This document shows, piece by piece, positions 1 to 5,048 of a stretch of DNA of 5,048 bases. How positions within the stretch are numbered: the stretch's first letter is position 1; the number at the start of each line of letters is the position of its first letter. Source of the stretch: Clostridiales bacterium (GTDB taxonomy: Bacteria; Bacillota; Clostridia; Oscillospirales; CAG-272); assembly GCA_012511425.1 (NCBI GenBank), contig JAAZGC010000083.1, positions 1 through 5,048 of the forward strand. The letters are read 5' to 3'. The notes under the pieces are model-generated. The model ran no database searches and was not told the origin of the DNA. It worked only from the letters and a program-made list of their open reading frames with translations. The translations under genes and the position numbers were made by a program.

Positions 1-2
1 AA

Positions 3-8
3 TGTCAA
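3..8 (-). promoter_or_regulatory. possible -35 box of a downstream gene (edge of window)
   Basis: The minus strand reads TTGACA, a perfect sigma-A type -35 hexamer, about 79 bases after the stop of the DUF2344 gene. The matching -10 box would lie outside the window, so this cannot be confirmed. In many Clostridia the next genes after this radical SAM pair are ribonuclease G or rplU/rpmA, which often have their own promoter; that link is inference. The rest of bases 1-86 shows no gene and no convincing terminator. Confidence 0.2.
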
Positions 9-86
9 GGACAACTTTTCTTAATTGTGCATGAATATTTGCGTAGCATTACGGATTGTTTGGTCGTTTTGTACCAAATGCGGATT

Positions 87-719
87 TTATTTGAACTCGG
101 TGACGCTGTCTTTGAGGAAAAGACGGCGTCTCATAACCGAATAATCTTCCAGCCCCATATATTTCGCCGGATAGTCGGGGTTAAGATAGTTCTGCTGATC
201 GGCGCACAAAACCAGCCGCAAAACTCCGTTTTCGATTTCCGCTCTTTTAATAAATTGTGAAATGTCCGCCTCTTTTTCGCCGCTTTTCGTTCGTTTTAGA
301 ACAACTACCGGAGCTTTAAGCGCTTCTGCGGGATCTATACTTTTCACACTGTTACCCGAAAGCTCATATTCCGCCCAGCCGATCGACTGAAATTTGCTCT
401 CGGGAGTATAGCTTTCAAAAACCCGAAGCTGCGGCGGGAAAGCCGCGTTCAGCCGCTCCGTGAGCTCATCTGAAGACATGGGTTCAACGATTCTGAAATC
501 CAGAAACTCGCAGATCGACTCGGCGCCGAGCGGCAGCGGGAGCGCGAAAATCAGCTTCTTGTGCGGATTAAAGCCCTCGGTATACCATATCGGTATTTCG
601 GCGCGGTTGAACGCCGTATTCATCATTCTCTGCAAATCGAGATGCGAGATGAATTTCAGACTCCCACGTTTCTCGAATTTAATTCTGACCGGACCTGCCG
701 GCAGCATTGCGGCGCTCAT
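87..719 (-). CDS. TIGR03936 / DUF2344 radical SAM-associated protein
   Basis: This 210-residue protein belongs to the DUF2344 (TIGR03936) family, which is encoded next to, or fused to, TIGR03960 radical SAM proteins; its biochemical role is unknown. The family signature is clear in the N-terminal third: FEKRGSLKFISHLDLQRMM (residues 15-33), then the RAEIPIWYTEGFNPHKKL stretch and the PLPLGAES motif, as in the family consensus K-x-SHLD...R...GFNPHPK...PLPLG. The C-terminal half is less conserved, as expected. It is soluble, with no signal peptide or membrane segment. The ATG start overlaps the stop of the upstream radical SAM gene (ATGA) and has a strong Shine-Dalgarno just upstream, so translational coupling is likely. 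A second ATG at codon 5 is possible but less well placed. Length is close to the usual 210-240 residues, and TAA ends it. The family call is secure; the function is not. Confidence 0.9.
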   Translation of the reverse strand: MSAAMLPAGPVRIKFEKRGSLKFISHLDLQRMMNTAFNRAEIPIWYTEGFNPHKKLIFALPLPLGAESICEFLDFRIVEPMSSDELTERLNAAFPPQLRVFESYTPESKFQSIGWAEYELSGNSVKSIDPAEALKAPVVVLKRTKSGEKEADISQFIKRAEIENGVLRLVLCADQQNYLNPDYPAKYMGLEDYSVMRRRLFLKDSVTEFK

Positions 720-2599
720 ATCCCCTCCTCATTATATTTCGGACACCAGCGGTTTTTGCCGCCGAGACGGTTAACTCCGCATCCGGCGCAGGCTTCGGCG
801 CAGCTCTTTGTCGTTTTTTCCATGTGAGCCCTTTCGTATTCGCGGATGAAAAATTCCTTTTTGATGCCGACATCGATTATGTCCCATGGGAGCGGCTTCG
901 ACGGATCGATGGCGCGGTTGGCGTAATAAGCGGGATCAACGCCGCAGTCGGAGAACGCCTGCATCCATTTGTCGAAATCAAAGCACTCATCCCAGGCGTC
1001 AAAAACACAGCCCAGCCGATAGGCGCTGAGCAGCACCCGGTTCATCCGGCGGTCGCCGCGGGCAAACGCCGCTTCGATAAAGCTCGTCTTCGAGTCGTGC
1101 CAGTTGTATTTGATATATCGGTTTTTAAGCTTCTCCTGAAGATATTTCTGCTTTTCGACAAGCGTTTCACAGGTGTCCTGTGCCGACCACTGAAACGGCG
1201 TGAACGGTTTCGGCACAAAGCATGCGACGGATACCGTCACCGACGGCTTGCCTTTCATTCTGCCGGGGGTTTTGAAAAACCGGTCGACGACTTTATTTGC
1301 AAGGTCGGCTATACCGTCCAGGTCCTCATATGTTTCGGTCGGAAGTCCGTTCATGAAATACAGCTTGACTCCCGTCTTGCCGTTCCGGAAAGCCACCGAA
1401 CAGGCGTTCAGCAGGTCTTCTTCGGTGACGTTTTTATTGATAACGTCGCGAAGCCGCTGGGTGCCGGCTTCCGGGGCAAAAGTCAGGCCGGAATTTCTGA
1501 CGGAGGAAACTTTTTTCATCAGCTCCTCGGAAAAGCTGTCGAGGCGGAGGCTCGGCAGCGAAAGAGAGACCTTCTTTTCATCAGTCCATTCAAGCAGCCG
1601 GTCGGTAAGTTCCGGCAGTTCGCTGTAATCGGAGATCGAAAGCGAGGAAAGCGTCATCTCCTCATATCCCGTCGCGGCGTAGAGCCTTTTGGCACAGGCG
1701 TTGAGCGTTTCCGGGGTTTTTTCGCGAACCGGACGAAAAATCATTCCCGCCTGGCAGAAGCGGCAGCCGCGGATGCAGCCGCGGTAGGTTTCGAGAACTA
1801 TGCGGTCCTGAACCGTTTCAATATAAGGCATCACAAGCTTATCCGGAAAATACGCCGTATCCATGTCGGAGACAATTCGCTTGGTTACAACATCCGGGAC
1901 ATCCGGGTATTTCGGACGGATGTAGGCAAAATCGCCGTTTTCGTCATAGCCGACGTCATACAGCGACGGGACATACATTCCGGGAATGTGAGCGCACTTT
2001 CGCAGAAATGAGGTTCTCGTATAGCTGCCGTCTTCCTTCATCTTCATGTAAAGACGGGCGAATTCGGGCAGCATATCCTCCCCCTCCCCGATGCTGAAGC
2101 AGTCGAAGAAGTCGGTCAGCGGTTCGGCATTGTAGGCGCAGGGACCTCCGCCGATGACAATAGGGTCGTCCTCGCCGCGGTCGGCGGCAAGCAGCGGTAT
2201 CCGACCGAGTTCAAGCGTCGAAAGTACATTTGTATAGCACAGCTCATACTGCAAAGTAAAGCCGATGATGTCGAATTCATGCAGTTCATCGCCGCTTTCG
2301 TGAGCGCGCAGCGCAAGGCCGTTTTCGCGTAGCCGCTGCTGCATATCTATCCAGGGGGTGTACGCCCGCTCGCACCAGAATCCGGGAATCTCGTTCAGCG
2401 CTCCGTAAAGGATGCGGATGCCTAAGTTGCACATTCCGATCTCGTAGCTGTCCGGGAAGGCGAACGCCATTCGAGCTTTGACTTCGGATTTGTCTTTTAT
2501 TATCTGCCCGAATTCGCCTCCGGTATATCTGCCGGGTTTTTGAACCGACATCAGTATTTTTTCGGGATATCCGTTATATGTTGAGTTGATTTGTCTCAC
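716..2599 (-). CDS. TIGR03960 family B12-binding-domain radical SAM protein
   Basis: A 627-residue cytoplasmic radical SAM enzyme of the TIGR03960 family; its substrate is unknown. The radical SAM cluster motif CIRGCRFC (C275, C279, C282) should hold a 4Fe-4S cluster that cleaves S-adenosylmethionine. Before it, residues about 40-180 form the N-terminal Rossmann-like domain described for this family as B12-binding, with VIGGGPCAYNAEPL and FSIGEGED typical of such proteins. The classical cobalamin motif DxHxxG is not visible; the matching place reads DSYEIG, so cobalamin binding is uncertain. The radical SAM barrel covers about 265-470, including FAPEAGTQRLRDVINK and KLYFMNGLPTE. The C-terminus has a Cys cluster (C600, C604, C607, C619) that could bind metal or a second Fe-S cluster. 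The start is the GTG at 2599, 23 bases after the stop of the broken lipoprotein gene, but it is uncertain (see the binding-site entry). The conserved ILMSVQKPGRYTGGE begins near residue 15, so little coding sequence can be missing. The stop overlaps the start of the DUF2344 gene. Confidence 0.93.
   Translation of the reverse strand: MRQINSTYNGYPEKILMSVQKPGRYTGGEFGQIIKDKSEVKARMAFAFPDSYEIGMCNLGIRILYGALNEIPGFWCERAYTPWIDMQQRLRENGLALRAHESGDELHEFDIIGFTLQYELCYTNVLSTLELGRIPLLAADRGEDDPIVIGGGPCAYNAEPLTDFFDCFSIGEGEDMLPEFARLYMKMKEDGSYTRTSFLRKCAHIPGMYVPSLYDVGYDENGDFAYIRPKYPDVPDVVTKRIVSDMDTAYFPDKLVMPYIETVQDRIVLETYRGCIRGCRFCQAGMIFRPVREKTPETLNACAKRLYAATGYEEMTLSSLSISDYSELPELTDRLLEWTDEKKVSLSLPSLRLDSFSEELMKKVSSVRNSGLTFAPEAGTQRLRDVINKNVTEEDLLNACSVAFRNGKTGVKLYFMNGLPTETYEDLDGIADLANKVVDRFFKTPGRMKGKPSVTVSVACFVPKPFTPFQWSAQDTCETLVEKQKYLQEKLKNRYIKYNWHDSKTSFIEAAFARGDRRMNRVLLSAYRLGCVFDAWDECFDFDKWMQAFSDCGVDPAYYANRAIDPSKPLPWDIIDVGIKKEFFIREYERAHMEKTTKSCAEACAGCGVNRLGGKNRWCPKYNEEGI
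722..730 (-). promoter_or_regulatory. ribosome binding site of the DUF2344 gene
   Basis: The minus strand reads GAGGAGGGG two bases before the ATG at 719. It lies inside the last codons of the radical SAM gene (Asn-Glu-Glu-Gly-Ile). This strong site fixes the start at 719 and suggests that ribosomes finishing the upstream gene reload here. Confidence 0.7.
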
Positions 2600-2602
2600 C
2601 TC
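2595..2602 (-). promoter_or_regulatory. Shine-Dalgarno-like GAGGTGAG overlapping the annotated GTG start
   Basis: The best Shine-Dalgarno match near the start of the radical SAM gene is GAGGTGAG, but the annotated GTG start lies inside it, with only a weak GGCGAG immediately before. A ribosome using GAGGTGAG would begin about 5-8 bases further on, where the in-frame codon is ATC (2590-2588), a very rare start. The next in-frame ATG is codon 17 (2551-2549), which has no binding site and would cut into the conserved N-terminus. The start therefore remains open within about 16 codons. Confidence 0.4.
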
Positions 2603-2622
2603 GCCGTATTTTGGTTTTATCG

Positions 2623-3514
2623 TTATTTTATGATTTCGACCGACAGAGTGTCCCGGTCGATCTTATAAATTATATCTTTATATGAATCGATGAAAATTTT
2701 GTGTTCGGCGTCATCCGAGTAATCGCCGGTAAAAATGCCGTCGTATAGTACCTTTTCACCGCTTAGCAGCGACATCTTCACAAGCGTTTTTTCGTCCTGA
2801 TAATAGATATTGCCGTGAGCAAGGGCTATTATATATCCGGATGCAAGCTCTTTGCACTTATCATCCGATGAAAGATCTTTTGAACAGATAACCTTGTTGT
2901 TTTCAAAGTAAATGCTGCCGCCGTAAAGTCAAAATCCTTCCCCGAAGAAACTGTAACCGTAAAATCCGGTGATGATATCGTGATCGGTTCCATTATAATC
3001 AAGCCTATATACAGTCTCGATATTTTCGTCAGCGCTTATCTCGTCTACAGCCGTCATCAGGCTGACTTTACCGTTTTGGTCTACAACCGGAAACTGACGA
3101 GTCTGACATTCGCTGAACACTCCGGTCTTTCTGTTGTAACGGAGAACCGGACCGACAAACGAAGTGTCGAGAAATACGGCTTCATCGCTTATATAAAAGC
3201 GCGTCCACGGCTTATTATTTGTGAGCAACTGTCCGTCTTCCGTATACAGCGCCTGATCCTTCGAGTAATAGAGCTTTTCCTTATAAACCGAAAGCTGCGA
3301 AGCCGAAATACCCGTGTCTTCCGCCAAAAGAGTGTTTTTGTCAATCTTGAAAACACTGTTGTCTTTAATCATATAGATAACTGCTTCCGAATCCGTCTAT
3401 CGCGCCGGCAGGCTGGGGCGATTTGTCACGCAGAGCGGCATTTTGACAGGATAAAAGCATCAAAATCAGAATCATGGCACAAAGTATCGGAGATATCTTA
3501 TTACGGATATACAT
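2623..3514 (-). pseudogene. broken lipoprotein gene with propeller-like repeats (frameshift plus in-frame TGA)
   Basis: I do not recognise a named family. The ATG at 3514 has a good Shine-Dalgarno and opens a lipoprotein signal: MYIRNK, a hydrophobic stretch, and the lipobox LLSC with C23. This frame runs 49 codons to a TAA at 3367-3365. The body continues in another frame from about 3396 (DSEAVIYMIKDNSVFKID) to an in-frame TGA at 2931-2929. The same frame then stays open for 101 more codons (LYGGSIYFENNK to DRDTLSVEIIK) and ends with TAA at 2623. One extra base plus one nonsense codon explains all of it; the intact protein would have about 297 residues. The body repeats short beta-strand units such as IYMIKDNSVFKID, LYYSKDQALYTEDG, SIYFENNKVICSKD and IYYQDEKTLVKM, typical of DUF5050-like or other beta-propeller surface proteins (inference). 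It heads the unit with the radical SAM pair, 22 bases before the next start, and is visibly more AT-rich than its neighbours. Sequencing error is the main alternative to true decay. Confidence 0.75.
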
Positions 3515-3520
3515 ATTAAA

Positions 3521-3526
3521 CACCTC
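3521..3526 (-). promoter_or_regulatory. ribosome binding site of the lipoprotein gene
   Basis: The minus strand reads GAGGTG, six bases before the ATG at 3514. This spacing is close to ideal and identifies the lipoprotein start, although the body of the gene lies in another frame. Confidence 0.7.
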
Positions 3527-3534
3527 AAAAAGCC

Positions 3535-3551
3535 AACCCGAACATCGGGTT
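3535..3551 (-). repeat. perfect inverted repeat, 7-base arms, in the lipoprotein leader
   Basis: AACCCGA and TCGGGTT flank a three-base loop, so RNA from this stretch can fold into a tight hairpin. On the minus strand it starts two bases after the TATAAT box and is followed by GGCTTTTTG and then the GAGGTG binding site. It could be an operator, a stabilising 5' hairpin or a weak attenuator. If transcription starts about seven bases after the -10 box, the first arm would be only partly transcribed from that promoter, which favours a DNA site or read-through RNA. Confidence 0.45.
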
Positions 3552-3553
3552 TG

Positions 3554-3559
3554 ATTATA
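3554..3559 (-). promoter_or_regulatory. -10 box of a probable promoter for the lipoprotein/radical SAM unit
   Basis: The minus strand reads TATAAT, a perfect -10 hexamer, 40 bases before the lipoprotein ATG and downstream of the terminator of the preceding gene. No good TTGACA-like hexamer lies 16-18 bases upstream (that place reads GGTATT), and there is no TG extension, so an activator or a weak promoter is possible. The AT-rich surroundings raise the risk of a chance match. Its position between a terminator and a new gene supports it. Confidence 0.45.
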
Positions 3560-3584
3560 AACGTTTTTTAGAAAATAATACCGG

Positions 3585-3616
3585 AAAAAGCAAAAGCGCG
3601 CCGTCGCCGACGCGCC
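3585..3616 (-). terminator. rho-independent terminator after the P-type ATPase-like gene
   Basis: On the minus strand GCGCGTCG and CGGCGCGC pair over eight positions (one G-U pair) around a GCGA loop of the stable GNRA type. TTTTGCTTTTT follows directly. The stem begins 22 bases after the TAG stop at 3638, so this is the expected transcript end of that gene and separates it from the lipoprotein/radical SAM unit. Confidence 0.85.
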
Positions 3617-3637
3617 TTGTTTATGCGTTTTTTTCGG

Positions 3638-5048
3638 CTAAATGAGCAGCCTTGACACAATTCCCATCGGAACGAGCCAGAAGAACTGAAACAGCGCGAC
3701 TTCGAGCGAGTTCAGCGAACCGATCAGCCCGAGGCTTATCACCAGCGCCGTGATCGCGGCTCCGACCGCCATTGCGAAAATCTTCACCGCGGTGTTGGTG
3801 CGGATGGTGTGGAGGATACGGTCGCAGTAGATCTGAGCCATCAGGAGGTCTCTTACGCTTGAGCGGCTTAAAATTCCGGACGAATAATGCTCGTATACCT
3901 TTCCGCGGTTTTCGGTGGTGCGGCATTTTATGACTCTGACCGGGTATCTCATCGTACGCACGCGGGCGGAGAGCATTCTGTCGTTGATATTCGGATCGAA
4001 GGTGCGGATTCCGACGCACATTCCGGCGCGGGAAAGCTGCTGGAGGATCGACTCGAAATCGTCGTCTATGATATACTGTATCTTTAATTTCGCCGCGATA
4101 GCGTCGTTGACTGCCATGTACATGACGCAGACTTCGCCGCCCGATTCGATTTCCTCGTCCTCTTCCGGGTTTATCGGACGGATTCCGTTGGCGGTCATAT
4201 ATTCGGAGCGGCCGATCAGGACATGAGAGCCGTCGACCACCGCATTGATGCCGTCTTCTGCTATTTCAAGCAGCTCTACGCGGCTTTCGACCTCATAGCC
4301 CTGTGTCATCGAGCGCAGAGCGTCATCGAGCGGTCCGCCGGTCTTGCCGAATATCTTGGAGGCGTAATAGATCGCCGAGTCGATTGACATATGCCCGACT
4401 ACCTGGATCGTCTTTATCTTTACCCGGTCGGCGGGGAAGACTTCGCGATCGTCGAAGCTGATCGCCGAACCGACGCTGTATTCGTCGAGGGACGATTCGC
4501 CGACGATGGTCGAGCCAGTTGAAAACGCCGCCTTGGACGCTTTATAGAAAGGATAGCTGTAATTGAAAAGCCCGGCAACCGGCAGAACCATCATGATTGC
4601 GGCATAGCCGCCCATGAAGCTCGCCGCGGCTCCCTGTCTCGAAAACGGAGAAAGCAGACCGTAGACGAACATCACAAGACCGACGGCAAGCGCCGCGGGT
4701 ATCAGATAATTCAGCGTTTTGTAATACGACGGGCGGGTATTTACCCGCTTGAAGAAGTCGTTTATGAAGCTTGCCTGTCGGACACAGAACATCTCTCCGG
4801 TGCCGCCGAGCGAATCGGCGAAAAGCTCGTTTTCGCGCCGGGTGTCTTCGTCCTCGCCCTCCAGCCGCGCTATGACGTATTTGTCCTTTTTAGACGCGGC
4901 GACGTTGAAGCTGTATATCTCGCGCTGAACATTCATCAGCTCATAAATAAGCGTCATCAGTATCGTGGCTATCGCGGCAAAATTAAAGGTCCTGACAACG
5001 GTGTTTGCAGGCAGGTAACCGTATATGAAGCACATTATGATTTCATAT
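3638..5048 (-). CDS. P-type ATPase-like membrane protein lacking catalytic motifs (5' partial)
   Basis: The frame is open to the window edge (four more codons upstream of the ATG at 5035), so the N-terminus is missing; 469 codons are visible. Residues are counted from that ATG. Membrane segments lie at about 12-32, 109-129, 140-160, 415-438 and 443-463. The order matches the second half of a P1B metal ATPase: a membrane segment with prolines (LPVAGLFNYSYP, 151-162) where CPC would be; then a short linker to AISFDDREVFP (191-201), at the place of the phosphorylated FDKTGTLT; GPLDDAL (234-240) at the place of the HPLxxAI motif; GINAVVDGSHVLIGRSEYM (262-280), very like the nucleotide-domain stretch of metal ATPases; MYMAVNDAIAAKLKI and LQQLSRAGMCVGIRTFD (331-347), like the segment before TGDN; and a final membrane pair. 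D195 is kept but KTGT is lost, TGD reads TFD, and GDGxND is absent. ATP-driven transport is therefore unlikely; a binding, sensing or scaffold role is inference. An acidic stretch lies at 291-301. The terminator follows; no partner gene is in view. Confidence 0.65.
   Translation of the reverse strand, partial: YEIIMCFIYGYLPANTVVRTFNFAAIATILMTLIYELMNVQREIYSFNVAASKKDKYVIARLEGEDEDTRRENELFADSLGGTGEMFCVRQASFINDFFKRVNTRPSYYKTLNYLIPAALAVGLVMFVYGLLSPFSRQGAAASFMGGYAAIMMVLPVAGLFNYSYPFYKASKAAFSTGSTIVGESSLDEYSVGSAISFDDREVFPADRVKIKTIQVVGHMSIDSAIYYASKIFGKTGGPLDDALRSMTQGYEVESRVELLEIAEDGINAVVDGSHVLIGRSEYMTANGIRPINPEEDEEIESGGEVCVMYMAVNDAIAAKLKIQYIIDDDFESILQQLSRAGMCVGIRTFDPNINDRMLSARVRTMRYPVRVIKCRTTENRGKVYEHYSSGILSRSSVRDLLMAQIYCDRILHTIRTNTAVKIFAMAVGAAITALVISLGLIGSLNSLEVALFQFFWLVPMGIVSRLLI

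Noticed and set aside
12..37. Weak hairpin (ACAATT / AGTTGT) after the DUF2344 gene as a terminator
   Set aside because: The stem is short and AT-rich with a G-U pair, and no U tract follows; it would not act as a terminator.
79..81. TGE in the P-type ATPase-like protein (residues 79-81) as the actuator-domain motif
   Set aside because: The position before the membrane pair is suggestive, but the surrounding residues (ADSLGG before, MFCVRQ after) do not match the usual context, so chance cannot be excluded. The coordinates given are residue numbers.
707..2011. Long plus-strand open frame of 434 codons
   Set aside because: It lies antisense to the clearly conserved radical SAM gene, has no family resemblance and no good ribosome site. 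It is an antisense shadow of GC-rich coding sequence.
2980..3519. Plus-strand open frame of 179 codons that spans the lipoprotein frameshift
   Set aside because: It starts at a GTG without a ribosome site and shows no recognisable motif. The minus strand has a ribosome site, a lipobox signal and repeated beta-strand units, so the minus strand is the coding one.
1..5048. CRISPR array, tRNA or rRNA gene, insertion sequence
   Set aside because: I saw no regularly spaced repeats, no cloverleaf-like sequence, no transposase and no terminal inverted repeats in the window.

Overview
The window looks like a chromosomal piece of an anaerobic Firmicute, most likely a Clostridia member of the Oscillospirales/Ruminococcaceae type. 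The main reason is the adjacent pair of a TIGR03960-type radical SAM protein and a TIGR03936 (DUF2344) protein, which in Clostridia commonly sits just upstream of the rplU-rpmA ribosomal protein region. The Gram-positive style Shine-Dalgarno sites (GAGGTG, GAGGAGGGG) agree. The genus assignment is inference. Every gene I can support is on the minus strand, so the window reads from right to left.

Right part (5048 to 3638): the C-terminal 469 codons of a membrane protein whose start lies beyond the window. Its order of membrane segments, phosphorylation-site region, nucleotide-domain-like region and final membrane pair follows a P1B-type metal ATPase. The signature residues have been replaced (FDDREVFP where FDKTGTLT is expected, no CPC, no GDGxND), so it looks like a P-type ATPase pseudoenzyme. 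A GC-rich hairpin with a GNRA-type loop and a U tract ends this unit at about 3616-3585.

Middle (3560 to 2623): a TATAAT -10 box, a short inverted repeat, a good ribosome binding site and a lipoprotein gene with a beta-propeller-like body. The gene is broken by a one-base frameshift near 3370-3396 and by an in-frame TGA at 2931-2929. I annotate it as one pseudogene of about 297 codons.

Left part (2599 to 87): the TIGR03960 radical SAM protein (627 aa) and the TIGR03936 protein (210 aa), joined by a 4-base ATGA overlap. They follow the broken lipoprotein gene after only 22 bases and probably share its promoter. The two families are linked and are sometimes found fused, so the products probably act together, but the reaction is unknown. 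The last 86 bases hold no gene. A perfect TTGACA at the very edge may be the -35 box of a downstream gene.

The most unusual content is the apparently inactive P-type ATPase homologue and the doubly broken lipoprotein gene at the head of a conserved operon.
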